Position numbers and translations under genes: made by a program | DNA from: Bacillota bacterium | GTDB taxonomy: Bacteria > Bacillota > UBA4882 > UBA10575 | Direction of reading: 5' to 3' | Assembly (NCBI GenBank): GCA_012839115.1 | Contig: DUNX01000115.1 | Coordinates: 1-36,690 of the forward strand | Length of the DNA stretch: 36,690 nucleotides | The notes under the pieces: generated by a model | Told to the model about the DNA's origin: nothing | Database searches by the model: none | The model's input: only the letters and a program-made list of their open reading frames with translations | Shown: in pieces, positions 1 through 8,006 of the stretch | Layout: every line of letters begins with the position of its first letter | Numbering within the stretch: the first letter of the stretch is position 1

Positions 1-358
1 GCGTTCCCCAAACTTCGTCAGAATCACCGGCCCCTCCCGGGCCGGCTGTTGTCTCTTCTTCCCAAAAAGCCGGCATGAGATATTCATCGTCAAGACTCAT
101 CGCCTCCATTGGGCGCTTGACAGTGGGTATCCGCACCTTCGGTTGCGGCCTTTGCCCCAGCCCTGGTCTTTCCCCCGGCCCCGGCCGGGCCGAAGTTTTC
201 TTTTCCTCCGGTTCATCCCGGAAAAAACGGCCTTCGCCGGGGGGGTAAGGGGAGCCCGGCGCCGGTGGCGCCGGGTTTTCCCTTTTTAGCTTTGCCGATT
301 TCTCCAGTAAGCCCATGACTATCGAAAAAAGGACAAAAAACAACCAGATCCAATCCAC
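1..358 (-). CDS. Unknown membrane-anchored protein, cut by the window edge
   Basis: An open frame starts at a GTG (358-356) and runs off the left edge after about 119 codons. AGGGGG at 372-367 lies 8 bases upstream and overlaps the floA stop, so the two genes look translationally linked. The N-terminus (VDWIWLFFVLFSIVMGLL) is one hydrophobic membrane helix. It is followed by a Pro/Gly/Lys/Glu-rich stretch that looks disordered, and then by a more ordered acidic part (MSLDDEYLMPAFW). I do not recognise the family. In Bacillus the gene after floA is the small yqfB, but I see no resemblance that would justify that name. The coding call rests on the start site, the absence of stops and the plausible protein composition. 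Confidence 0.6.
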   Translation of the reverse strand, partial: MDWIWLFFVLFSIVMGLLEKSAKLKRENPAPPAPGSPYPPGEGRFFRDEPEEKKTSARPGPGERPGLGQRPQPKVRIPTVKRPMEAMSLDDEYLMPAFWEEETTAGPGGAGDSDEVWGT

Positions 359-370
359 TTGGCAAGCCCC

Positions 371-1369
371 CTATTTCCCCTTTTTCTCTCCCTGATCCCC
401 AGGGGTAGGCCTGGCCCCCATCTGTCCGATAGAATCCCGCATGTTTGTATCGGCCTTGATGTTCTGTAACTGGTAATAATCGATTACCCCCAACCTGCCG
501 CTGCGCAGGGCTTCCGCCATTGCCTTCGGCACCTCGGCCTCGGCCTCGACCACATGGGCACGCATCTCTTGCACCCGGGCCCTCATCTCCTGTTCCCGGG
601 CAAGCGCGGCAAACCGGCGCTCCGCCGCCTTGGCCTGGGCGATATTTTTGTCAGCCTCTGCTTGGTCGATCTGTAACTGCGCCCCGATATTCCGTCCCAC
701 GTCCACATCGGCGATGTCAATGGAGAGAATCTCAAAAGCCGTCCCCGCATCCAAACCTTTTTCCAGCACATTTCTGGAGATCAGGTCGGGGTTCTCCAAA
801 ACCTCTTTGTGGGTGGGTGAGGAACCGACGGTGGTGACGATCCCCTCCCCGACCCTGGCAATGATGGTGGCTTCCCCGGCGCCGCCCACCAGCCGGTCGA
901 TATTAGCCCTCACCGTCACCCGGGCCATGCATTTCAGCTCAATACCGTCTTTTGCCACCGCTGACACGATTGGCGTCTCAATCACCTTCGGATTAACGCT
1001 CATCTGCACCGCTTCCAAAACGTTCCGGCCGGCCAGATCAATGGCAGCCGCCCGCTCGAACGTAAGACCGATATCCGCGCGGTGGGCGGCGATCAAGGCA
1101 TTGACTACCCGGTCCACGTTACCGCCGGCCAGATAATGGGCTTCCATCTTGTTTACTGTAACATCCAATCCGGCTTTTACCGCTTTGATCATGGGCAAAA
1201 CAATCTGTGCCGGCGGCACCCGGCGCAGGCGCATGGTGAATAGGTTCCAAATACTGATCCGTACATCCGCTGCCCTGGCGGAGATCCACAAACCAATGGG
1301 GATAAAGTTAAAGAAGAATAAAGCGAAGATTATAATAGCAGCAAAAAAAACCAGGGTCATAAATTCCAT
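371..1369 (-). CDS. floA: Flotillin-like protein FloA
   Basis: The 332-residue protein has the usual FloA (YqfA) length. An N-terminal hydrophobic segment (about residues 5-30) serves as a membrane hairpin anchor. It is followed by the PHB/flotillin domain ([10 protein letters not shown] to about residue 230) and an Ala/Glu-rich coiled coil (about 235-290, [16 protein letters not shown]). FloA scaffolds functional membrane microdomains in Firmicutes. It lies 117 bases downstream of the NfeD-type protease gene on the same strand; this flotillin-NfeD pairing is widely conserved and supports both calls. A GGAGGG-type ribosome site precedes the ATG. Confidence 0.95.
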   Translation of the reverse strand: MEFMTLVFFAAIIIFALFFFNFIPIGLWISARAADVRISIWNLFTMRLRRVPPAQIVLPMIKAVKAGLDVTVNKMEAHYLAGGNVDRVVNALIAAHRADIGLTFERAAAIDLAGRNVLEAVQMSVNPKVIETPIVSAVAKDGIELKCMARVTVRANIDRLVGGAGEATIIARVGEGIVTTVGSSPTHKEVLENPDLISRNVLEKGLDAGTAFEILSIDIADVDVGRNIGAQLQIDQAEADKNIAQAKAAERRFAALAREQEMRARVQEMRAHVVEAEAEVPKAMAEALRSGRLGVIDYYQLQNIKADTNMRDSIGQMGARPTPGDQGEKKGK

Positions 1370-1392
1370 TTCAAGCCCTCCTTTTTCTATTC

Positions 1393-1413
1393 AACAGCGC
1401 ACGTGCGCCTGTT
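1393..1413. repeat. Palindrome in the nfeD-floA spacer
   Basis: AACAG-CGCACGTGCG-CCTGTT is a near-perfect inverted repeat with one extra base. In the direction of floA transcription it is not followed by a T-run, so it is not an intrinsic terminator for the operon. Its core is an alternating GC tract like those at other gene boundaries in this window. Confidence 0.6.
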
Positions 1414-1440
1414 TTACCTTTATTATTCCACTGCCCTCTC

Positions 1441-1500
1441 CATTCCTTACCATTTTACCATTCCCTTATTTGCCATATATTCCCTTCATTCCTTATCATT
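1441..1500. repeat. Imperfect direct repeat at the end of nfeD
   Basis: CATTCCTTACCATT (1441-1454) and CATTCCTTATCATT (1487-1500) match at 13 of 14 bases. The second copy spans the nfeD stop codon. The intervening sequence has further degenerate ATTCCCTT copies, so the nfeD 3' end looks like a decayed short-repeat tract. Confidence 0.5.
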
Positions 1501-2856
1501 CTCCGTGAATTCGCGAACTACGATCCGCCGTCCTTCCGTCTTCATTACTTTCACCTTTTTCCCGGCGGGGATATAAGACCCTTCGGAGACCACATCCAAC
1601 CGCTCCCCGTCTTCAAACTCCATCCTCCCGGCCGGGCGCAGGGGGCTGATGGTTGTTCCGGTTCTTCCCAGATAATTATCGTAAAGGGGACCGGAAGAAT
1701 AGCCTTCTTCCGCGCTCAGACTGGTCTGCAGGACCAGACGGTCAAAAACCCTGCTTTTCCGGAGATATTGGAAGGCGACAGCTGTCAGAAAGGCAGTCCA
1801 AGAAATAGCCATTCCCAGGGAGAGCAAGCCCTGGCTGCTTGTGGTATAACTCAGAACAATGCTTCCGGCTATGGAAGCCAGCCCTAGAATCCCGGCCACC
1901 CCAAACCCGGGAATCAAAAAGGCCTCCACCGCCAAGAGGATAATTCCGAGAGCAAACAGGAGAACAACCTCGACTCCGGCCAAACCGGAAAAGAGGCGGG
2001 CGCCAAAATAAAGTCCCAGGCAAGTGAAGCCCAGAATACCCGCTACCCCAAAACCGGCCGTAAAAAGCTCAATAAAGAGGGCGGCAAAACCAATGCTGAG
2101 CAAAAACGGGCTGACATAGGGATCGGTCAAAAAACGCACCAGCCCTTCGGCCGGTGTCTGCCGCAGTTGGACCAGGGTTAATTCATCCAAACCCAGCATG
2201 GAAAGGGCAACCTCCCGGTTGTCGGCGATCAGATCGGCATAGCCCAGTTCCAAAGCGGTGTTTGCGGTGAGGACCAAAAGCTCGCCCCGGGCGACCACCC
2301 CCTCAATCTCCACCTCCGGATCGACCATCGCCTCCGCCACCAGGGGATCCAGTTCCACACCGGTCCTTTCCGCCCGGGCTTCGGCCGCCGCCCGGAACAT
2401 CTTTTTCATCGCTGCCATCTCTTTTGCCGGCACCTCTTGCCCTTCCAGAGTCCGGGGTTGTGAAGCGCCGATTACCGCATCCGGCGCCATTACAAGCTTT
2501 TGGCCGCTCAAAGCGATATAAGCCCCGGCTGAAATGGCTCTTCCTCTGATATAGATATAGACCGGTAGACGGCTACCGGTAATAAGATCGGCGATCTCCG
2601 CCATGGCGTCCACAAGCCCGCCAAAAGTATTCAGTTCGATTACGACGGCTTCGGCTTTCCGGTCTTCCGCTTCCTTAAGCCCCCGTTCCAAAAAATCGGC
2701 CATTCCACCCGAAACCGCTCCCTTTACGGAGATAAGGTAAAGGGTGTTGGACTCTTCCTCTTCTACCCGGCGGTAAACGGTAAAGGTAAACATCAAGGCT
2801 AGGATGAGCAGAAAGACGGTAAAAAAATTTAACCCTTTTATCTTTATCTTGGGCAT
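1486..2856 (-). CDS. NfeD-family membrane-bound ClpP-class serine protease
   Basis: I place the start at the ATG at 2856 (MPKIKIKGL), which has AAGGGG 7-8 bases upstream. The open frame itself extends to 2937, but those extra residues look non-coding. The protein is about 456 residues. One N-terminal membrane helix or signal anchor is followed by a ClpP-type protease domain, with the nucleophile region GRAISAGAYIALSG and the substrate-loop region NTFGGLVDAM. Four or five membrane helices follow (FLLSIGFAALFIELF, GVEVVLLFALGIILLA, SLGMAISWTAF). A C-terminal OB-fold NfeD domain (about the last 70 residues, GRTGTTISPLRPAG) closes the protein. It corresponds to Bacillus YqeZ and is paired with floA. 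Confidence 0.92.
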   Translation of the reverse strand: MPKIKIKGLNFFTVFLLILALMFTFTVYRRVEEEESNTLYLISVKGAVSGGMADFLERGLKEAEDRKAEAVVIELNTFGGLVDAMAEIADLITGSRLPVYIYIRGRAISAGAYIALSGQKLVMAPDAVIGASQPRTLEGQEVPAKEMAAMKKMFRAAAEARAERTGVELDPLVAEAMVDPEVEIEGVVARGELLVLTANTALELGYADLIADNREVALSMLGLDELTLVQLRQTPAEGLVRFLTDPYVSPFLLSIGFAALFIELFTAGFGVAGILGFTCLGLYFGARLFSGLAGVEVVLLFALGIILLAVEAFLIPGFGVAGILGLASIAGSIVLSYTTSSQGLLSLGMAISWTAFLTAVAFQYLRKSRVFDRLVLQTSLSAEEGYSSGPLYDNYLGRTGTTISPLRPAGRMEFEDGERLDVVSEGSYIPAGKKVKVMKTEGRRIVVREFTENDKE

Positions 2857-2998
2857 TTTCACACCCCTTTCCCTTTTTCCCCGCAATCGCAGTGCAATTA
2901 GACCAATTGTACTGACGCGCGCGCGGGATTGCGCCAAATGCGGAGGATAGAATAAAGGTCCTCCCGAACTGGACTGGGCGGACCTTTAGCAAGCGTTG

Positions 2999-3178
2999 TT
3001 ATGATGGCCTCCGTTTTTTTCGGGCGGCTTCGGACTTCTTCTTCCGGCGTACACTGGGCTTCTCATAATGTTCCCTTCTTCTGATTTCCGCCAGAATTCC
3101 TGAACGTTGACATTGCCGTTTAAAGCGGCGCAGAGCACTGTCCAGCGATTCATTTTTTCCGATTTTTACTTCTGCCAT
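2999..3178 (-). CDS. rpsU: 30S ribosomal protein S21
   Basis: The product is a 59-residue basic protein starting [21 protein letters not shown], the standard S21 N-terminus, and ending in a Lys/Arg-rich tail. The true start is the ATG at 3178, preceded by GGAGGG and AAGGA tracts; the frame upstream of it is not S21-like. S21 binds the small subunit near the 3' end of 16S rRNA and supports initiation. Its place between mtaB/HIT and nfeD/floA matches the conserved Firmicutes rpsU neighbourhood. Confidence 0.97.
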   Translation of the reverse strand: MAEVKIGKNESLDSALRRFKRQCQRSGILAEIRRREHYEKPSVRRKKKSEAARKKRRPS

Positions 3179-3244
3179 AAGGTATCCTTCCCTCCCTCCG
3201 CTGCCCGCATTTAAATCCAGAGCAAACAAAGATAAATAATTTTT

Positions 3245-3263
3245 GCCGCGCACTACGCGCGGC
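3245..3263. repeat. GC-rich hairpin in the rpsU-HIT spacer
   Basis: GCCGCGC-ACTAC-GCGCGGC is a perfect 7-bp inverted repeat with a 5-base loop. No T-run follows in the direction of transcription. A second CG-rich motif (GCTACGCGTA) lies about 10 bases further on. Confidence 0.65.
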
Positions 3264-3296
3264 GTGCAAAACAGGCGCTACGCGTATCTGCGGGCA

Positions 3297-3644
3297 TCAC
3301 CCGGGCGGCCAGGAGAGTTTCTTTCCGCCAATAAGATGCAAGTGTAAGTGGGGAATCGCCTCTCCGGCATCTGGGCCGCAATTAATTACCGTGCGGAAAC
3401 CTCCCGGGGTTAATCCGGTTTTCGCCGCCGCCATCTGCACGGCACGAAAAAGTTCTCCCGCCAGTTTTTCTTCTTTAGACAGGTGGGGATCAAGAATATT
3501 GCCCACATGTCTTTTGGGAATAACCAGTAAATGGGTGGGGGCCACAGGATTAATGTCCCGGAAAACCAAAACCTCTTCCGTTTCCAGGATTATTTCCGCC
3601 GGCGCCTCACGCCGGGCTATCCGGCAGAAAAGACAATCTTTCAC
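3297..3644 (-). CDS. HIT (histidine triad) family nucleotide hydrolase
   Basis: The 115-residue protein has the Hint-type layout: an N-terminal zinc pair CLFC (C4, C7), a RDINPVAPTHLLVIPKRH core, and the C-terminal triad HLHLHLIGG (H99, H101, H103). Members hydrolyse nucleoside phosphoramidates and related AMP conjugates in the cytoplasm. The start is a GTG with GGGAGG 8 bases upstream. It lies between mtaB and rpsU on the same strand. Confidence 0.95.
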   Translation of the reverse strand: MKDCLFCRIARREAPAEIILETEEVLVFRDINPVAPTHLLVIPKRHVGNILDPHLSKEEKLAGELFRAVQMAAAKTGLTPGGFRTVINCGPDAGEAIPHLHLHLIGGKKLSWPPG

Positions 3645-3672
3645 TGCTTTTACCTCCCTAACTATTTAGCAT

Positions 3673-3679
3673 TTCGACA
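3673..3679 (-). promoter_or_regulatory. Possible Spo0A box upstream of the HIT gene
   Basis: The minus strand reads TGTCGAA (followed by A), an exact match to the core Spo0A-box consensus, in the 62-base spacer between mtaB and the HIT gene. A 7-base match can arise by chance, and one also occurs inside mtaB at about 4976-4982. Its noncoding position upstream of a start is the only extra support. Confidence 0.3.
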
Positions 3680-3706
3680 TAAGAAAAAAAAATCCTTTTC
3701 CGAAAA

Positions 3707-5038
3707 TCAACTTTTCTCTTCCTCTTCCTCCAGAGGCTGGCCTATAAGCGGTTCTCTCTCCACATTAATAATCCGGGCAGAGACAAACATCCCGTTGGCA
3801 AAGGACCCGTTTAGTTTCACCCGCAGGTACCGGCCGGAAAGACCTTCCCAGCAACCGGGGGCCGTCTCTTCTTCCAATAAGACTTCTTCGGTCTTACCTA
3901 AAAGCATCCGCCGGTAACCTGCGGAGACTCTGCCGGCGGCCGCCAGCGCTTTTCTTTTTCTTTCCTCAATTACACCCCTGGGGAGACGCCCCGGCATTTC
4001 CGCGGCGCGGGTCCCCTCCCGCGGCGAAAACGGGAAAACATGGACCCTGGAGAATTGCTGCTTTTCCAGGAAGTCCAGGGTTTCCTGGAATTCTTCTTCG
4101 GTTTCACCGGGAAAGCCAACCATTAAGTCGGTGGAAACAGCCAGATCCGGTTGTTGCCGCCGGAAATCCTCTAAAAGGCGGGCATATTCTTCCGGGGTAT
4201 AAGGCCGGTTCATCCGTGCGAGAACAGAACGGCTCCCGCTCTGGACAGGGATATGCAGGTGCGGGCAGAGAAAACCGGTCCGAATAAACACCTCCATAAG
4301 TTCAGGCGTAATATCCCCCGGTTCCAAGGAGCCCAGGCGCAGGCGGATACCGCCGGTCTGGAAGACCTCTGCCATCTCCCTGGCCAACAAACGCAAGAGC
4401 CCTGCCAAGTCCCAGCCGTGATCGCGACCGTAGTGTCCCAGGTGAATCCCGACCAAAACCACTTCTTTGAAACCAAGGCCGGAAAAACGACGGAGTTCCG
4501 AAAGGACCAGAGGGGGAGGAAGGCTACGCACCGGGCCCCGGGCAAACGGGATCTTACAGTAACTGCAGTAAGAATCGCAGCCGTCTTCAATTTTCAGAAA
4601 AGCCCTGGTTTTACCGGTAAAAACCGGCTGGTAAAAACCGATACCTGCCTGTTCCCCGGGAAGCACCTGGGCTAAAGGAAGCCCGGAGGCGAGATGCTCC
4701 GCGACAAGCCCGGGCAGGCTCTCCCGGCCGGCCACCCCGGTTACCAGGTCGACACCGGGGAGGGCCTTGACACGCTCCGGGTCGGTCTGGGCATAACAAC
4801 CGGTCACCGCCAGCACGGCGCCGGGGTGTTCCCTTTTAATCTTCCTTATTAGCTGCCGGGCTTTTTGCTCCGCGGTCTTCGTCACCGTGCAGGTGTTAAC
4901 GACGTAAATATCCGCGGGCTCGCCGGGAGAAACCACCTTAAAGCCCCGTTCCCGGAAGATCTCAGCCAGCCCGGCTGTGTCGAACTGGTTTACTTTACAC
5001 CCAAAGGTATGAAATACCACCCGCAAATCATTCCGCAA
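3707..5038 (-). CDS. mtaB: tRNA t6A37 methylthiotransferase MtaB
   Basis: The 443-residue radical SAM enzyme adds a methylthio group to t6A37 of tRNA. The N-terminal MTTase domain carries the three auxiliary-cluster cysteines (C14 in TFGCKVNQ, C50 in NTC, C81 in TGCYAQ). The radical SAM CX3CX2C motif is C154-C158-C161 (GCDSYCSYCKIPFARG), followed by a C-terminal TRAM domain. GCKVNQ and the overall length favour MtaB over MiaB or RimO. The start is a TTG with GGAG 9 bases upstream. Bacillus mtaB (yqeV) also sits just before rpsU, so the context agrees. Confidence 0.95.
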   Translation of the reverse strand: MRNDLRVVFHTFGCKVNQFDTAGLAEIFRERGFKVVSPGEPADIYVVNTCTVTKTAEQKARQLIRKIKREHPGAVLAVTGCYAQTDPERVKALPGVDLVTGVAGRESLPGLVAEHLASGLPLAQVLPGEQAGIGFYQPVFTGKTRAFLKIEDGCDSYCSYCKIPFARGPVRSLPPPLVLSELRRFSGLGFKEVVLVGIHLGHYGRDHGWDLAGLLRLLAREMAEVFQTGGIRLRLGSLEPGDITPELMEVFIRTGFLCPHLHIPVQSGSRSVLARMNRPYTPEEYARLLEDFRRQQPDLAVSTDLMVGFPGETEEEFQETLDFLEKQQFSRVHVFPFSPREGTRAAEMPGRLPRGVIEERKRKALAAAGRVSAGYRRMLLGKTEEVLLEEETAPGCWEGLSGRYLRVKLNGSFANGMFVSARIINVEREPLIGQPLEEEEEKS

Positions 5039-5127
5039 ATCGTTTCACTCCGCATTCGTCTCCCATACCAAGCAGGCGCACCACCACCGGCATCATCCCC
5101 GCCGGGGCTGGTGCCCCCCCCGGTTCG

Positions 5128-5161
5128 CCTCCCCTGCACCGTGCAGGCGCCGCCGGGGAGG
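5128..5161. repeat. Nested GC-rich hairpins between yhaM and mtaB
   Basis: An outer inverted repeat CCTCCCC (5128-5134) / GGGGAGG (5155-5161) encloses an inner hairpin CCTGCA-CCG-TGCAGG (5133-5147); the two are partly exclusive. No T-run follows in the direction of transcription, so it is more likely a processing or attenuation structure than an intrinsic terminator. The 125-base spacer also contains a short open stretch leading into the mtaB start, which I do not regard as a gene. Confidence 0.45.
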
Positions 5162-5163
5162 GT

Positions 5164-6180
5164 TCATTTCTCAATGGTGGATTCTTCCGCAGCCGCCGGC
5201 TCTTCCCACTGCAGATCAGGAAGGTAGACCGAACGTCTGAGGTTTTGATTGTATGGTGTCCAGGAACCGGCTTCTGCCGGCCCGCTCCGGACCGCCTCCC
5301 GGTATTTGGCGGCTTCGGAGTCCATATAGTCGGCATGATGTAACAGGCAGGCCTCAAGCAAAACCGGTTCTACCGGGGAACCCCACTCCATAACCCCGTG
5401 GTGACTGACGAGCAGGTGCAGTAAGGGCAGTTCAAGGGTGGAAGGGAAAAAAGCCGCGCCCCGCTGACGCCGGATTTCCGCAATGGCTTCCGCGACCATT
5501 TTGACCCCGAGCACCAGGTGGCCCAGGAGCTTCCCTTCATCGGTATTGGTAAACCCGGTACCGGTCTCGTATGACCGCACCTTACCGATATCATGGAGCA
5601 GGGCTCCGCTCAGCAACAGATCCCGGTTCACATGGGGGTAATGGGCCAAAGCCGCTTGGCAGATGGTGACCACCCCGGCCGTGTGCTCCAGGAGGCCGCC
5701 AAGATAGGCATGATGATGACGAAGGGCCGCTGGGACCCGGGCAAACTCTTTACGAAAAGAAGAGTCCTGAAAAAAGGTCGCCAGCAATTCCCTGAAGGGC
5801 GCCAATTCCACTTGGGCACAGGCTTTGTCCAGGATCCGCCATGATTCGGCCAAGGGCACCGGTGAAACCGGCAAAAAATCGGCGGGATCGTACTCGCCTT
5901 CCTGGCAAATCCGGAAGAAATCCTCTTTTCCGTCGGCCTCAAGCTGAAGGATATTATTATAATTCCCGGCTACCGCTGCCAACCGGATTACCCGGCCCTT
6001 TTGCAGCTTGGCAAAAATTTCCTCCTGGGCCTCCCAGACCTTCAGCGCAATCTCACCACTCTTGTCGCCGAGCTTTATGTCGGCAAAGGGTTTCCCGTTC
6101 CTGGCCACCCGCCGCCGGCAGTCGAGAACCATATAAACCCCTTCCACTCTTCCTTCCTGAACTATCTCTTTAATCAGCAT
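5164..6180 (-). CDS. yhaM: 3'-5' exoribonuclease YhaM
   Basis: The 338-residue protein has an N-terminal OB-fold RNA-binding domain (about 1-95) followed by an HD-type phosphohydrolase domain. Visible metal ligands are H166 (LLEHTAG), the HD pair H196-D197 (LLHDIGK), and the downstream LVSHHG and LLHHADYMDS motifs. This is the YhaM architecture of Firmicutes, a manganese-dependent 3'-5' exoribonuclease. Its ATG lies inside the end of the preceding exonuclease gene (11-base overlap), so the two nucleases are translationally coupled. Confidence 0.93.
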   Translation of the reverse strand: MLIKEIVQEGRVEGVYMVLDCRRRVARNGKPFADIKLGDKSGEIALKVWEAQEEIFAKLQKGRVIRLAAVAGNYNNILQLEADGKEDFFRICQEGEYDPADFLPVSPVPLAESWRILDKACAQVELAPFRELLATFFQDSSFRKEFARVPAALRHHHAYLGGLLEHTAGVVTICQAALAHYPHVNRDLLLSGALLHDIGKVRSYETGTGFTNTDEGKLLGHLVLGVKMVAEAIAEIRRQRGAAFFPSTLELPLLHLLVSHHGVMEWGSPVEPVLLEACLLHHADYMDSEAAKYREAVRSGPAEAGSWTPYNQNLRRSVYLPDLQWEEPAAAEESTIEK

Positions 6181-7075
6181 GACCGGTCATCTCCTTCCAC
6201 TTTTCCCCAATCACCTTAACCAGTTGTGCCAGAACCAACAGGTCTTCACGGTTATGTTGGAGAATCTCCCTCATTAACGCCGTTTCTCCTGTGGCGACAA
6301 AATTGTGGTAGGCGGCAGGGACAAGGCTGCCGGGGAGCCCCTCCGGTTCTTCCCTGGCCAACAAGTGACGGGCAGCGGTCCGCAACCGGCAATTGGGAAG
6401 CTGTCGCCGGAAAAACCTCCGGGTCTGGTGGACCAGATCCAGATGATGGGGGGTTCTCACCGGCGGCAGGCCAAAGAAGCGCATCCGTGCCGCCAGATAA
6501 GGGAGGTCAAAACTCCGCCCGTTATATGATACAGCCACTTTAAACCGGGATAAAAGCCCGCCGGCCGCCTCCAGAACCGCCGCTTCTTCACTGTAATCCC
6601 TGGCCAGCAATTGCAAAAGCCGCGGGCGTTCGCTGGTGAAGAAGAGCAACCCGACTAAAAAAAGGGGCTGCGCCGGCGAAAAACCTGTGGTCTCCAGATC
6701 AATAAAGACTATTTCCGGGCGGGAAAAAAAGCCGATTAACTCCTCTTCCCGCGCGCCATAACCCTGGAGGCGCTGGAGTTCTTTCCGCGCGACCAGGCGG
6801 AGAACCTCGGCAGCCGCCGCCCCCCACTTGGGATGAGCGGCCAGTTTCTCCAGGTTATCGTAGCCGCTTTCCCGCAAAGCCGCGGCCGTCCGGGGACCAA
6901 TCCCGTAAATCAGCTGTAAATTATTGAGGATTAACTCCGGGCCGGGAAAAGGCAGGGCGATTCTCCCCGGTAATAACTCCTCGATCCGGTAAAAAGGCCC
7001 CCGGGATGTCCTGACCTCTTCGCCGCCGAAATCTTCCCCTTTCTTGTTCCCGCCGGGAGCCAAAGCTCCGTCCAC
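6170..7075 (-). CDS. YprB-like DEDD 3'-5' exonuclease
   Basis: The 301-residue protein has a helix-hairpin-helix-like segment (residues 53-75, LQLIYGIGPRTAAALRESGY) before an RNase H-fold exonuclease domain. The DEDDh residues are visible: D126 and E128 (FIDLETTGF), D190 (SYNGRSFDLPYL), D213 (HLDLVH), H274 and D278 (QHNREDLL). This matches the YprB family. The protein is shorter than Bacillus YprB, lacking the longer C-terminal part. The GTG start has GGAGGG 6-7 bases upstream. It overlaps yhaM by 11 bases. Confidence 0.85.
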   Translation of the reverse strand: MDGALAPGGNKKGEDFGGEEVRTSRGPFYRIEELLPGRIALPFPGPELILNNLQLIYGIGPRTAAALRESGYDNLEKLAAHPKWGAAAAEVLRLVARKELQRLQGYGAREEELIGFFSRPEIVFIDLETTGFSPAQPLFLVGLLFFTSERPRLLQLLARDYSEEAAVLEAAGGLLSRFKVAVSYNGRSFDLPYLAARMRFFGLPPVRTPHHLDLVHQTRRFFRRQLPNCRLRTAARHLLAREEPEGLPGSLVPAAYHNFVATGETALMREILQHNREDLLVLAQLVKVIGEKWKEMTGHAD

Positions 7076-7103
7076 TCCGATCCCTCCCCCGGGTAGGGGC
7101 GTT

Positions 7104-8006
7104 TTAACCCTCTTTCTCTTCTTCTTTCTCTTCTTTATTTTCTTTCTCTTCTTCCTCTGTTTCCTCTTCTTCCTTTGTTTCTTCTTCTATTGCTACTTCC
7201 TCTTCTGCTACTGCTTCTTCTTTTTCCTCCTCTTCTACTACTGCTTCCTCTTCTCCCGCTTTTTCCTCCTTTTCTTCTTCCTCTTCCTCTTCGACTTCAA
7301 AAAAGAGTTCCACACCGTTCCGGGCGTCAAAGACCTCTTCTTGCAGATCGATCCTTAACTCTTCGCCTCTCATATTCTCTTTCTCACGGGAAAGGAAAAA
7401 GCCTCCGGTGAAAAAAAGGATTTCACCGGCATCCTCATAGGTCAACCCGGCGGAGGTAACGGTAAACTCTTTATGCACAAGGAAGACATTCCCCGAAGCC
7501 TCAAAATCCTTCCGCTCAGTCTCGATCTTCAAAAAATTGCAGGAGAGGGTGATCCCTTCTTTTTCTACTTCGCCTGCGGCGTCTTTTACTTCCTCCCTTT
7601 CCAGCCGGACATCCCCACGGAAGACTGCCCAGTCCTCGTCAAAGGCGAATTCCGCTTCCGCCCCTGCCAGTTTCAGCTCATCCTGGAACAGGAGAACCCC
7701 GCCGCTTAACCGTGCCGTCCGGGCACGGTCGCCGTCACCGGTCTTTGTAACCTCGGCAAAAGAGGTATGAATAACCGTATTGCCCTTGGTTATTACCAGT
7801 TCCCCTTCCAAGTAAGTCTTTTCTCCCTCCGTGTCGCCCCACATCCGGTTGATCCCGGTAACCCGGACCGGCTCGTTCTTTTTCTCTTCCCCCCGGACCG
7901 TACCTGAACAAAGGATAAGCAAGAAAAGGAGGAGAGGGAGGAGCAGGATTTGGTTGCCCACCAATGGGGGATGCCGGTCCGGACGGTTCGCTTCCCATCT
8001 TCTCAT
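7104..8006 (-). CDS. lptA: LptA-like periplasmic LPS-transport protein with poly-Glu tail
   Basis: I choose the ATG at 8006, which overlaps the lptC stop as ATGA; the open frame upstream of it duplicates lptC territory. The product is about 300 residues. A signal peptide (ILLLPLLLFLLILCSG) precedes two or three OstA/LptA repeats of beta-strands (GINRMWGDTEGEKTYLEGELVITKG, AEFAFDEDWAVFRGDV, LKIETERKDFEASGNVFLV). LptA bridges LPS across the periplasm between LptC and LptD. The last 63 residues are 39 Glu with Lys, Ala and Val, a low-complexity acidic tail not usual for LptA. The gene closes the lptF-lptD-lptC-lptA run. Confidence 0.85.
   Translation of the reverse strand: MRRWEANRPDRHPPLVGNQILLLPLLLFLLILCSGTVRGEEKKNEPVRVTGINRMWGDTEGEKTYLEGELVITKGNTVIHTSFAEVTKTGDGDRARTARLSGGVLLFQDELKLAGAEAEFAFDEDWAVFRGDVRLEREEVKDAAGEVEKEGITLSCNFLKIETERKDFEASGNVFLVHKEFTVTSAGLTYEDAGEILFFTGGFFLSREKENMRGEELRIDLQEEVFDARNGVELFFEVEEEEEEEKEEKAGEEEAVVEEEEKEEAVAEEEVAIEEETKEEEETEEEEKENKEEKEEEKEG

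Noticed and set aside
1393-1413. Palindrome as a terminator between nfeD and floA
   Set aside because: The T-run is on the wrong side for the minus-strand genes, and nfeD-floA is a conserved pair.
2857-2937. 27-residue N-terminal extension of the NfeD-type protease
   Set aside because: The extension is Arg-rich with no membrane or signal character, and a good ribosome site precedes the ATG at 2856.
4976-4982. TGTCGAA as a Spo0A box
   Set aside because: It lies within mtaB coding sequence (FDTAG region), well inside the gene, and is best taken as chance.
5028-5357. Minus-strand frame ending MPVVVRLLGMGDECGVKRFAE in the yhaM-mtaB spacer
   Set aside because: It overlaps yhaM out of frame and crosses GC-rich hairpins. 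Only the last 22 codons lie in the spacer and no ribosome site supports them.
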